From a bacterium (lineage in GTDB: Bacteria; Chloroflexota; Chloroflexia; Chloroflexales; Kallotenuaceae), in assembly GCA_016781525.1 (NCBI GenBank), contig JADDQE010000040.1, positions 53,123-117,122 on the forward strand: a stretch of DNA of 64,000 nt. The letters are read 5' to 3'. Each line of letters starts with the position of its first letter. The stretch's first letter is position 1. Below the pieces are notes generated by a model. It saw only the letters and a list, made by a program, of their open reading frames with translations. It was not told where the DNA came from and searched no databases. A program made the position numbers and the translations under genes. Positions 47,342-56,467 of the stretch are shown in pieces.

Positions 47342-48393
47342 GCGCCGATTGAGGCTACAATCACCGCGGCGTTTTCGACGAGCTGGTTGGCGAGCAACGC
47401 TCGGAGCACGAGACGCTGAGGCGGCCCCACAGCCTCGATGTTGATCGTTGTGAGACGAGTGCCATCACTTGTCAGGGTATAGCGTAGCGGTCCTGCCGGG
47501 GCCTCAACCATGGTCGTAATCGTTCCCCGGGGCAGTGCTTCCACGGTCGTACTCTGCCACGCCCCGACCGGCAGATCGTCGAGCAGGCGCCGGACGAGCT
47601 GGAGGCTGTCGTAGGCCTCGAGAAGCAAGAGCATGATGCGAGCGTAGGTGTCACCGCCGGTCTGGGTCACCTGCGCTGGCTTGATTTCGCCGTAAGCAGC
47701 GTAGGGTGCGTCGGCCCGAAGATCGCGTTGAATACCCGCTGCTCGGCCCAATGGCCCGGTAACACCCAGACTCTCAGCAGCTGGTTGGAGGAGAGCGCCG
47801 ATGCCGATGACGCGACGAGTAAAGGCCCGTCGCTCGATTGTCCGGTCGATCAAACGGTAGAGCACCTCGGAGGGGCGCTTGATCAGCCGTTGAATCGCCG
47901 CACGCTCCTCGTCGGTTAAGTCGACCTGAACGCCGGCTGGTCGTACAAAATCGACGACGAGGCGGTGCCCAGTCAGATGCTGCATTGCCGCGAGGACCCA
48001 TTCCCGGAGCGCGACGAGCTGACGCTGCACTTGCCCAAGGCCGAGCAGCTCGAAAACAATTGCCGTCGTATGGAGGTGGGAGGCGGCGCGCTCAAGCTCG
48101 GCTGCGGCCGTACGCAGCACCTGAGCTCGCGGCGGTACGGAGAGCCCGGCAAGCGCTTCTAATGCCATCGTCCAGGCGAGCGCATGATGATGGGAGTGAA
48201 CGCCGCAGATCCGGTTGACCAGGGTGTAGCTGCGCACAAGATCACCCCGTCGGATACGCTCCGCAACATTCCGAGCGCTATAGCCATCACGGTGCTCAAT
48301 ATCCTGAATGGTCTCGCCCTCAACGCGCAGCACGATCCGCTGGGGCGTCCGTAGAGCTGGATGGAATGGGCCAAGTGGGAGCAGATAGCTCAA
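47317..48393 (-). CDS. NuoD/HycE-like large (catalytic-type) subunit with altered NiFe-site motif
   Basis: LPLGPFHPALRTPQRIVLRVEGETI ... GYSARNVAERI ... NRICGVHSHHHALAWTMALEALAGLSVPPRAQVLRTAAAELERAASHL ... SIGACMTCAED; TTG start. Confidence 0.88.
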   Translation of the reverse strand: MSYLLPLGPFHPALRTPQRIVLRVEGETIQDIEHRDGYSARNVAERIRRGDLVRSYTLVNRICGVHSHHHALAWTMALEALAGLSVPPRAQVLRTAAAELERAASHLHTTAIVFELLGLGQVQRQLVALREWVLAAMQHLTGHRLVVDFVRPAGVQVDLTDEERAAIQRLIKRPSEVLYRLIDRTIERRAFTRRVIGIGALLQPAAESLGVTGPLGRAAGIQRDLRADAPYAAYGEIKPAQVTQTGGDTYARIMLLLLEAYDSLQLVRRLLDDLPVGAWQSTTVEALPRGTITTMVEAPAGPLRYTLTSDGTRLTTINIEAVGPPQRLVLRALLANQLVENAAVIVASIGACMTCAED

Positions 48394-48423
48394 AACGTCA
48401 TTAACTCCACCAATCCGCGCGAG

Positions 48424-48431
48424 ATTATACC
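48424..48431 (-). promoter_or_regulatory. Putative -10 element GGTATAAT upstream of the hydrogenase-related operon
   Basis: Reverse complement gtgcatGGTATAATctcgcgc, about 30 nt before the start codon. Confidence 0.45.
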
Positions 48432-48462
48432 ATGCACGGTTACGGATGGCGAACCATGTGCT

Positions 48463-49196
48463 TTACATATGATAGGGTTGCTCTGCATGTATTCCCGCCT
48501 CCACGGCCGGTTGACCACGATTGCCTGCTGGAGCGCCGTCTACACCCTGGGTCCTGACGCTTCCTCGACGCTTAAGCTCCGCTAGTGTCCGTTGATGCTG
48601 CTCGCGTGTTATCGGAAAGAAATATACCAGGACCACACCGGCGATCAAGAACAGCGCAGGGAGCGGCCCGATCAGAATCCGAATCGCGAGGAGCGCAGTC
48701 GCGGGCTGGCTGACGAGGTCAGCTGCTCCAGCTGCCGGTGCAACATACCCGGCGAGCGCTAGGGTCTGCCCAATTGCAAAAAGGCCGAGGGCTAGCCCAA
48801 TCTTTTGCAGCAGCACGGACAAAGCCGTAGTACACCCCCTCGCGGCGCTGCCCGGTTTCTAGCTCGTCCAGCTCGATGACATCCGGCAACATCGCCCATG
48901 GAACTAAGTACGCCGTTGCAACGCCGATGCCTGCGAGTACGCCAAGCACGATAACCGCCCAGCTTGGCCAGGTAGGCTGGACCGCGAATAGCCCCAGCAG
49001 CACAACAATCCAGATGGCCATTCCACGGTAATAGACGCCCTTCTTACCAACTGAACGGCTTACCCTACTCCAGATCATAAGCCATACGAGTGCCGCTGAT
49101 GATGGTGACAATCGCAGGTCCAACATCACCTTCGCCAAACGCAAGCTTCGTGACGAGCGGAACCTTTTCCGACGCAGGATCGGCGGTCGGCTGCAT
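48463..49196 (-). pseudogene. Decayed MFS (GPH/MFS_2-like) transporter
   Basis: N-terminal fragment MQPTADPASEKVPLVTKLAFGEGDVGPAIVTIISG; then, after an apparent internal deletion and frame change, SRSVGKKGVYYRGMAIWIVVLLGLFAVQPTWPSWAVIVLGVLAGIGVATAYLVPWAMLPDVIELDELETGQRREGVYYGF; then a second frameshift to VLLQKIGLALGLFAIGQTLALAGYV. Confidence 0.8.
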
Positions 49197-49322
49197 GGCG
49201 AAATCCCTAGTTGTGCTTAGGTTCTTTGCTGCGGATGCTTTGGGCGGGTGTGTACGTAATGCGTACGCTGATCATATGTCCTGTGAGGGTCCTTCTGCAC
49301 ATTGCATCGTGTCCAGCACCAT

Positions 49323-50561
49323 TCACTCCACTATGGATGCCGCTAGCGCCACAATCCGCTCGGCGCGTCCGTGGTAGGTCCACGGCAGCGATTGCTGGTA
49401 CGCAGCCTGGCCCATATGTGTTCGGCGGAGGGGATCACGGGCTAGCTCCTCGAGTGCTATCCGCAGGTCGCTGATGTCACTGCGTCTGACAAAGCGTGCC
49501 GCACGCTCGTCGATGACCTCACGTAGGGCTGGCAGATCGACGGTGATGATTGGCCGGCCCATTGCCATATACTCGAAAAGCTTCAAGGGTGAAGCCGTTA
49601 CATCGGTGACCGTATCGGGAATGACAAGCACATCAGCCGCCGCTAGATAACGCGCGACCGTCGGCTGCGGCTGCGGCGGGACGAACTGTATCCTGCTCTG
49701 GAGCTGTAGTTCGTCGGCTTGATCCTGTAAGCTCGCCACCTCGGCGGGTCGGCCGCCTACAAAGATGAGATGGGCATCCCCAAGCTCGGCCGACGCGAAG
49801 GCTTGCAGCAACCGATCAAGCCCGCGGTGGGCAAAGGTCATACCTGCGTAGACGAGCACAAAGCTGCCGCTTGGAATGCTAAGCTCCTGCCGTGCCCCAT
49901 CACGATCCTGCGGCTGGTACACGTCGGCGTCGAACGCATCGGGAATCACTGCGCTTCGCCGCGGGGTCCAATCGATTCGGTCAAGCTCGCGTAGGAAATG
50001 GTCGGTCAGCGAGACCACAGCATCGGACCCCGTGATGGCAACGCGGTCGAGTAGATGCAGCAGGCCCTGAGCCCAGCGCTCTTTGGCACGCGAGGGGTTG
50101 GCTGTTTCCCAGTCGTGGGCTTCGTAGATGACGCGCGCACCATAGAGCTTGCCCAGGAGGCCGGCCCACCACGCAGCAATCACAATCTGACGAACATAGA
50201 CGACATCGTAGGAGCGCCCGCGCAAACGCTCCCAAAGCAAGTATCCGAGGCACATCCAGGCCCAGGCGGAATGCTCCAGATAGTAGAGTAGCGTTGTCTT
50301 GTAGATCCGGGACAGGCGGCCGATGCCGGGCCGTAAAAGATGGGTGGCGCCGACTTCGTCAAAGCGTGATGGCTCGCGCCATTTGCGTGGGATCAGTGCA
50401 AGAGTTTGGGGGGCAATCCGCCGCAGCTCCCGTAGCGTTGTCCAGGTCTGAATGGCATTTGCCGACTGGAGCATCAGGTTCGTCGGATATGCCAGATAAC
50501 AAATTCTAATCCCAGCTGGATCCGTCGGTTGCTCGCTTGCCATTATTTGTAGCCGTCCCAT
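49323..50561 (-). CDS. Glycosyltransferase family 4 protein
   Basis: RVIYEAHDWETANPSRAKERWAQGLLHLLDRVAITGSDAVVSLTDHF; LVYAGMTFAHRGLDRLLQAF; SPLKLFEYMAMGRPIITVDLPALREVI. Confidence 0.9.
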   Translation of the reverse strand: MGRLQIMASEQPTDPAGIRICYLAYPTNLMLQSANAIQTWTTLRELRRIAPQTLALIPRKWREPSRFDEVGATHLLRPGIGRLSRIYKTTLLYYLEHSAWAWMCLGYLLWERLRGRSYDVVYVRQIVIAAWWAGLLGKLYGARVIYEAHDWETANPSRAKERWAQGLLHLLDRVAITGSDAVVSLTDHFLRELDRIDWTPRRSAVIPDAFDADVYQPQDRDGARQELSIPSGSFVLVYAGMTFAHRGLDRLLQAFASAELGDAHLIFVGGRPAEVASLQDQADELQLQSRIQFVPPQPQPTVARYLAAADVLVIPDTVTDVTASPLKLFEYMAMGRPIITVDLPALREVIDERAARFVRRSDISDLRIALEELARDPLRRTHMGQAAYQQSLPWTYHGRAERIVALAASIVE

Positions 50562-50672
50562 CGTTAGTGTTTCACAGTGGCTGTTGCGGGTCCTGGCGTA
50601 CTTACATGCTCATGGTTGCGCAGCCAGGGGCGGTACAGGTACGGCACGGGCCCTCTGCTGCGAGGTGTTTCT

Positions 50673-51947
50673 TTAAACCTCATCCCCCACCTGCGGATGA
50701 AGCTTGGTCGACTTGCCTGCGGCACGGTAGCTAATTGCGCTTCGGAATACTTCTTCGAGGCATTGGGCGAGCTCCGCTTCACGGTAGCGTGTGGTGATGG
50801 TTTCACGACCACCGTGGACGAGCCGCTGACGAAGGTCGGCGTCGTCAAGGAGCGCTAGAATGTTGTTGGCTAGATCGTCGGGGTCGTTGTAGCCTGCGAG
50901 CAGGCCATTATGACCGTGCTGCACAATCTCGTTGACAACTGGAATATCGGTCGCAACCAGCGGGCAGCCAATCGTCATGGCTTCGAGCAACGTCAAGCCA
51001 AAGCCTTCGTAGCGTGTTGGCGTAACATACACATCTGCCGCGCGGTACAAGTTGACCAGGTCGGCATCCTCGACCCGCCCTCGTAAATGGATTCGGTCGG
51101 CGACACCAAGCTCGCGTGCCATGCCCAATAGCTTTTCCTGGTCTTGCAGATTGAGGCCGGATACATACTCAACGGTTACGTTAGGGTACCGCCGTACGAT
51201 CGCCGGCAGCGCCTGAAGTAGCAGGTCGTAGCCTTTACGTGGTGTAAGCTGACCAATGAAGAGCAGGGCTGGACGTGATAGCTCTATCGTTTGGTGGGGT
51301 GTGGCCGCGATAGCGGCAAAATCTAGCCACTGCGGAACCAGCATTTGCGGTTGCATCAGTCCGGCATCGCGCATACACCGCGCCTCGTGCTGCGAGATGG
51401 GCACGAGCGCATCTGCCGCCTTGAGCGGCCAGTGCAGCCAGTAGTTACGCAGGTGATCACGCAGTCGTCGATCGTGCCGCGTGCGCCGAACGACCTCAGG
51501 GAGGTCCCAGATAAGCCGCTGGTAGCTTGGGGGATGCTTATATGGACGCTCGCGATCGCTGACCAGGTAGCGGTCGTGAAAGGGGCCGTTCCACGTGTAT
51601 ACGGTAGGTATCCCACGCCGGTGTGCCCACTTCGTCGCGCCGAAGGCCAGGACGTTACGCGGGTGAAGGAGGTACATAACGTCGAATGGACTGGTCTCTT
51701 CAAGCGCAGCTCGTAGACGATTGTTTGGCCAATGCCGCACCGGAACACGGCGCACCACGATCCCGTCGACCTCGTCCCGCTCGGCACGGAGAGCCGGTAC
51801 TTTGAGATCGTGATACGCGATGTTGACAACGTGGTGCCCTCGCCGCACCAGCGCGCGGCCGATCACGCGCTCCGGCCAGTGCCGGAACTCATGCGTAACG
51901 CCCCCCATTCCAACGATCGCGATGCGTAGCTTCTCGTCTTTGTTCAT
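50673..51947 (-). CDS. Glycosyltransferase family 4 protein
   Basis: LLFIGQLTPRKGYDLLLQALPAIVRRYPNVTVEYVSG; PTRYEGFGLTLLEAMTIGCPLVATDIPVVNEIVQHGHNGLL. Confidence 0.93.
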   Translation of the reverse strand: MNKDEKLRIAIVGMGGVTHEFRHWPERVIGRALVRRGHHVVNIAYHDLKVPALRAERDEVDGIVVRRVPVRHWPNNRLRAALEETSPFDVMYLLHPRNVLAFGATKWAHRRGIPTVYTWNGPFHDRYLVSDRERPYKHPPSYQRLIWDLPEVVRRTRHDRRLRDHLRNYWLHWPLKAADALVPISQHEARCMRDAGLMQPQMLVPQWLDFAAIAATPHQTIELSRPALLFIGQLTPRKGYDLLLQALPAIVRRYPNVTVEYVSGLNLQDQEKLLGMARELGVADRIHLRGRVEDADLVNLYRAADVYVTPTRYEGFGLTLLEAMTIGCPLVATDIPVVNEIVQHGHNGLLAGYNDPDDLANNILALLDDADLRQRLVHGGRETITTRYREAELAQCLEEVFRSAISYRAAGKSTKLHPQVGDEV

Positions 51948-51949
51948 GT

Positions 51950-52067
51950 CAGGTATCAGGTATCAAGTGTAGGCATCAAGTATTAGGTGCAGGTGTAAGG
52001 TATCCGCCACGAGCCACCACTTGTTAGCCATCTGCTATCACTTGAGGCTCTAGCCTTGGTCCTTTGT
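51950..52067. repeat. Degenerate intergenic word repeats (GGTATCAGGTATCAAG type)
   Basis: caggtatcaggtatcaagtgtaggcatcaagtattaggtgcaggtgtaaggtat ... cacttgttagccatctgctatcacttgaggctctagcc. Confidence 0.5.
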
Positions 52068-53222
52068 TCAATATTCTTTGTTTCTTTGTCCTGCCGCCCC
52101 TGGTGCTACCAGTCGCTCGTAGGCTGCCTCGACCCGATCGGTAACCGCTTCCCATGTGAATTGCCGCAGAACATGCTGTCGTCCCTGCGCGGCAAGGCTA
52201 TGGGCGAGCCCCGGGTTGTCGAGCAGGTGCGCGATGGCTTGGGCAAGCGCTGCCGGATTTTGCGCTGGGACGACCAGGCCGGTCTCCCCGCGGAGCACGA
52301 CCTCCTGAAACCCAGCCCAATCGGAGGCGATAACCGGCCGCTCGCAGCCTAACGCTTCACAGAGGGCCATACCGAATGTTTCGCTTGCAAAGCTAGTACC
52401 TAGCACAATCGCCGCCGCCGCGAAGAGCCGCGGCATGAGCGTGTGCGGCACATTCCCCAAGAATGTAACATGGTCTTCGAGGCCAAGGCGTGCAACCAGC
52501 TGCTCTAGGGCACTCCGGTAGCTTCCCTCGCCGCCGATCAGCAGTCGAACCTTCCGCTGTGGTACGAGGAGCTGGAGCGCCTCGATCGCGTACTGGATGC
52601 CCTTCCATGGCTGCATTCGGCCGACCACCACGATCGCCTGCTCGTCGTCTTGTAGCCAGCGCGCACGGTCTTCGGGATCGGGTGGCTGAGGGTGGAACAG
52701 CTCTTGGTCAAAGCCGTTGAAGACGACCTCGGGGCGGGTACGGTAACGTGCCCTGATGGTCGCAGCATTGTATCCCGAGCAGGAAAGCATCGTGTCGGCC
52801 GTGCGCGAAAGCGGCTGATCGAAGGGATAGAAGTCCTCGCCATGCCCGTGGTAAAGGACGCGTGCCCCGCCTGCATGGGCGAGTGGCCCCACTGCAAAGT
52901 CATATGGCTTGTGGAGATGGACGATGTCCGGCCGACGCGTGAGCATGGTCGGTACGGCCGAGGGCATGAGTGACAGCCGCTCCAGCAGCTTGGTTAGCTC
53001 AAAGTGGCGGCGCAGTGGTTTGATGGCACGTAGGGTCATCCGATCGATGAAAGGAAAGCGCAAAACCTCTACACCAGGCACTTCTCGGCTAACTCGGCCC
53101 ACACCGCCAACGATTGTCACCTGGTGTCCGCGCCGTGCAAGGTGTCGACTCAGCTCCCAGACAAAGGTTTCGACGCCGCCCTCTTTGGTTGTAGTAGTTA
53201 GATTATATTGGACGATATTCAT
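52068..53222 (-). CDS. Glycosyltransferase family 4 protein
   Basis: MNIVQYNLTTTTKEGGVETFVWELSRHLARRGHQVTIVGGVGR; VVVGRMQPWKGIQYAIEALQLL; SFASETFGMALCEALGCERPVIASDWAGFQEVV; ORF track start 53489 is likely too long. Confidence 0.93.
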   Translation of the reverse strand: MNIVQYNLTTTTKEGGVETFVWELSRHLARRGHQVTIVGGVGRVSREVPGVEVLRFPFIDRMTLRAIKPLRRHFELTKLLERLSLMPSAVPTMLTRRPDIVHLHKPYDFAVGPLAHAGGARVLYHGHGEDFYPFDQPLSRTADTMLSCSGYNAATIRARYRTRPEVVFNGFDQELFHPQPPDPEDRARWLQDDEQAIVVVGRMQPWKGIQYAIEALQLLVPQRKVRLLIGGEGSYRSALEQLVARLGLEDHVTFLGNVPHTLMPRLFAAAAIVLGTSFASETFGMALCEALGCERPVIASDWAGFQEVVLRGETGLVVPAQNPAALAQAIAHLLDNPGLAHSLAAQGRQHVLRQFTWEAVTDRVEAAYERLVAPGAAGQRNKEY

Positions 53223-53621
53223 CGTTTCTGCGGGAAAAGAGCTGCCCGCTGACCTATCCCTCTGTTGTGCTTGTGGCACTGCTGTACGTTTGATACGTAG
53301 ACTGGAACATGCTGCTCGCTCAGCAGGCCGGTATCTTCGAGTAAGGAATGTCCACCTCGCTCCCCCTCTTACACCGTGAAGGGTGAATGCCGGAAACCGT
53401 CGGACACGTGCAGCGCCGACCCGCCCACACAAAGGAGGCGCCCCTATTTTCAATCGTCCCTCGCCGCTCATAAGCCGACAGTATAGCATTCCTTTATGCC
53501 GCGCCGAAGCTATCCAAGCTGATCGTTCCGTTTTTGCTCCCCGCCAACGGGTATCGGTTTCGACAAGTGGGACGCTGACGCCTGCTACAATTATGGGGGT
53601 ATCTCGTGATGGAGGAACTCA

Positions 53622-53891
53622 ATGAATGCTGCCCTACGACCTCGTTGGCTGGTACTTGCAGCGCTAACCGCCGTTATCGTTGGTGCTGGAGGCCTGCTAG
53701 CGGGTGACGCGCGTTACAGCCCGATGGCTTGGCTGCTGGCCGAGCTCCTAATAATATACGCCGCGATTTTGTGGGCAACGCCCACAATCCCGCCTTTAAG
53801 TACCGTGCCGGCGGATGCTCACCAGGAGGGGACGAACGAGCAACCCGCCGCGTCGGTCTCAGTCGCCGGCGATGCGGAGCCGCTTCAATGA
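53622..53891 (+). CDS. Small membrane hypothetical protein
   Basis: 89 aa, two hydrophobic segments (WLVLAALTAVIVGAGGLLAG, MAWLLAELLIIYAAILWA). Confidence 0.5.
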   Translation: MNAALRPRWLVLAALTAVIVGAGGLLAGDARYSPMAWLLAELLIIYAAILWATPTIPPLSTVPADAHQEGTNEQPAASVSVAGDAEPLQ

Positions 53892-53921
53892 GTGGTGTAA
53901 TCTGGTGGGGCAGCCGGGGCT

Positions 53922-55712
53922 GTGCCTAGCTTCAGCGCGACGTATGTTGCCGGGATTTTGGCCGGGACGCTCATCCTGCTGCTGGTTGTACGTCTACGAG
54001 CCGAGCTTGTTGCATTGCTGGTGCTTGTAGCGCTCGAAATCCCGGGCATCCTCACCCGCGAGGAAGCGCTTTCCGGCTTTAGCAGCAGTGCAGTGATTAC
54101 AATCATTGGGCTCTTTGTGCTAAGCTCCGCGCTGGAGCGCACTGGCGTAGCGGACTATATGGCGCGGGTGCTTGTGCAGCTTGGCGGGCGAAGCGAGCAA
54201 CGGCTCATCGCCTCATTAATGGCCCTTGCAGCACTGCTTTCATTAGTCATGAATAATATCGCGGCGGGTGCTGTGCTGCTACCCGCCACCGTAACTGCAG
54301 GCCGCAGGGTCCGCTTGGCCGCCTCACGGCTGTTGATGCCTCTCGCTTTTGGTGCATCACTTGGCGGTATGGCAACCATCTTTACCACTGCCAACATCGT
54401 CGTCAGCTCATCACTCAGCCAAAGCGGTTTTGCACCACTAGGATTTCTCGATTTTCTGCCACTTGGCGGTCTCGTTGCGCTGCTCGGCATCGCCTATATG
54501 GTCTTCATAGGGCGCCATCTACTTCCATCCGCGGACCCTTTTGCCGACCAGATGAGTGGGATTGTGCTGCCCGAGGTGTATCAATTGCACGAGCGGCTGT
54601 GGGAGGTACAGGTTACGGCTGAGTCAGCTCTGGTAGGCCGGAGCTTAGCCGAAGCTCAAGTTGGCCTGAGCCTAGGCGTAACCATCGTCGCCATTTTTCG
54701 GGAACAAAGCTCGCTCCTGACACCTGGATCAGAAGATCGTCTGCGTGCAGGTGATGTGCTGCTTGTGACCGGTGGAGCGGAGCAGGTACAGCGTCTGCCG
54801 GGCGTCATGGTCGGGCGACAAACGCGCGTATCAGGTTACTTCAATGACCCCTTGGTGCAGGTCGCCGAGGTTGTGGTTGCACCGCGAGCCAATATCCTCG
54901 GCCAGACGCTCAAGCAGATTGAGTTCCGGCGGCGCTACGGTGTGACAGTCGTGGCAATCTGGCAAGAAGGGCGTGCCCATCAGACTGATGTTGGCGATTT
55001 GCCCTTACACGCCGGGGATGCTCTGCTTGTCGTTGGACCGGCCGAGCGACTTGCTCAGCTACAGCAAAATCCCGCGCTCATCGTAGTTACCCCGGTTGCC
55101 GCCTCAAATGTGGTGCGTGACCCGGCCAAAGGAGTTGTCGCAGTTGGGATTACCACGCTTGTGCTTGGGCTTTCGATCGGGAACTGGGTTGCAACATCGA
55201 TTGCGCTGCTTCTAGGAGTCGTGCTGCTGGTTTTGACGCACTGCTTAACAATGGACGAGGCGATCCAGGCGATCGAGTGGAAGACAGTATTCGTAATTGC
55301 AGGTCTGCTTCCTCTCAGTATCGCAATGCAGAAGACGGGCCTGGCTGCCCTGCTTGGGTCGACCCTAGTGGAGCTGGTTGGTGCCTATGGCTTCGCCGCC
55401 TTGGTCGGCGCTGTCTTTACCGTTACGCTGCTTTTGACGCAAGTCATTGGAGGCCAGGTGACTGCGCTTGTGATGGCTCCGATTGCGATTGCTGCCGCAG
55501 CCGGGCTCGATATCTCGCCGCGCGGTATTGGCATAGTGGTTGCTCTGGCGTGCTCTGTAGCTTTTCTTACACCCCTTGCCCATCCGGTAAATCTTCTGAT
55601 GATGGGCCCTGGCGGCTACACCTTCAGGGACTTTGGTCGCGTTGGTATTGGCTTAACGGTGCTCTGCTTTGTGGTCGTCGTGGTTGGGCGAGGGCTGCTG
55701 CCAGGCGGGTAA
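53922..55712 (+). CDS. SLC13 family permease with two TrkA-C (RCK_C) domains
   Basis: TM region with SLVMNNIAAGAVLLPATV; two RCK_C segments (VTAESALVGRSLAEAQVGLSLGVTIVAIFREQSSLLTPGSEDRLRAGDVLLVTGG and VVVAPRANILGQTLKQIEFRRRYGVTVVAIWQEGRAHQTDVGDLPLHAGDALLVVG). Confidence 0.92.
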   Translation: MPSFSATYVAGILAGTLILLLVVRLRAELVALLVLVALEIPGILTREEALSGFSSSAVITIIGLFVLSSALERTGVADYMARVLVQLGGRSEQRLIASLMALAALLSLVMNNIAAGAVLLPATVTAGRRVRLAASRLLMPLAFGASLGGMATIFTTANIVVSSSLSQSGFAPLGFLDFLPLGGLVALLGIAYMVFIGRHLLPSADPFADQMSGIVLPEVYQLHERLWEVQVTAESALVGRSLAEAQVGLSLGVTIVAIFREQSSLLTPGSEDRLRAGDVLLVTGGAEQVQRLPGVMVGRQTRVSGYFNDPLVQVAEVVVAPRANILGQTLKQIEFRRRYGVTVVAIWQEGRAHQTDVGDLPLHAGDALLVVGPAERLAQLQQNPALIVVTPVAASNVVRDPAKGVVAVGITTLVLGLSIGNWVATSIALLLGVVLLVLTHCLTMDEAIQAIEWKTVFVIAGLLPLSIAMQKTGLAALLGSTLVELVGAYGFAALVGAVFTVTLLLTQVIGGQVTALVMAPIAIAAAAGLDISPRGIGIVVALACSVAFLTPLAHPVNLLMMGPGGYTFRDFGRVGIGLTVLCFVVVVVGRGLLPGG

Positions 55713-55779
55713 GGTGCCGCGATGCGCAAGGAAACGGTGCCGCGGTTTCGACAACCGCGCTGCAACACCCTTAACGAAG

Positions 55780-55810
55780 CGCGCCCGATCCCGACGAGGG
55801 ATCGGGCGCG
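55780..55810. terminator. Stem-loop between convergent genes
   Basis: 13-bp perfect stem cgcgcccgatccc-gacga-gggatcgggcgcg. Confidence 0.75.
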
Positions 55811-55831
55811 AGCTTACCGACGTCGTAAGCG

Positions 55832-56320
55832 CTACGAATATACCTTGGCCCGCGATACCTCTGGCATCTGGATTGTCTGGGATTCAGCGGCACTCATACT
55901 TGCCGTTGAGCCGCAGTAGGGGCAGAGGTGCCACGTAAGATCCACGGTACGCTCACACGTCTGGCAGCGTCGACGCAACTCTGTTAGGCAGTACGGGCAG
56001 ACGATGAACTCGGCATCAGTGCCACGCTGGCAGTTCGGACATACATGGTCGTCTTCGATATCGCGCCGCAAATATTCTTCTTCCAGCGCTCGCTCGTACT
56101 TCTCGGCAAGGGTTTGCTTTGGCCGCATCAGCAGATAAAGCACTAGGCCCGGCAGCTGGAGCACCAGAACCAGGGCTACCGCCAGCACCTGCGCCGTAAT
56201 ATCTTGAGTGCGGGACCGAATGTCGCGGTAGGTCCACACGGCACAAGCGAAAAGCAGCAAGACATAATATGCACCGAAGATGATCGCCGCTGTCCGTAAA
56301 ATTTCAAGAATATTTTCCAC
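55832..56320 (-). CDS. Membrane protein with C-terminal double zinc ribbon
   Basis: Two TM helices then CPNCQRGTDAEFIVCPYCLTELRRRCQTCERTVDLTWHLCPYCG; likely GTG start at 56320. Confidence 0.78.
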   Translation of the reverse strand: MENILEILRTAAIIFGAYYVLLLFACAVWTYRDIRSRTQDITAQVLAVALVLVLQLPGLVLYLLMRPKQTLAEKYERALEEEYLRRDIEDDHVCPNCQRGTDAEFIVCPYCLTELRRRCQTCERTVDLTWHLCPYCGSTASMSAAESQTIQMPEVSRAKVYS

Positions 56321-56467
56321 GAAAACCCGCTCCTCAACAAGACGTGAGGTCCGCCCAGGGCACACCGGTACACCTTTGCAAAGCCCTCAAGCGTCGCATC
56401 ATACCATCTGCCTGTGCATTATGCAAAGACTGCGCCTTCAGCGGCGGTGATAGCCAGGTGATAGTCG

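Noticed and set aside
41999-48393. Standard respiratory complex I (nuo) operon
   Set aside because: Only six subunits, no nuoA/C/E/F/G/I/J genes, hydrogenase-like CxxC at the large-subunit C-terminus, and degenerate antiporter motifs argue against ordinary NADH dehydrogenase.
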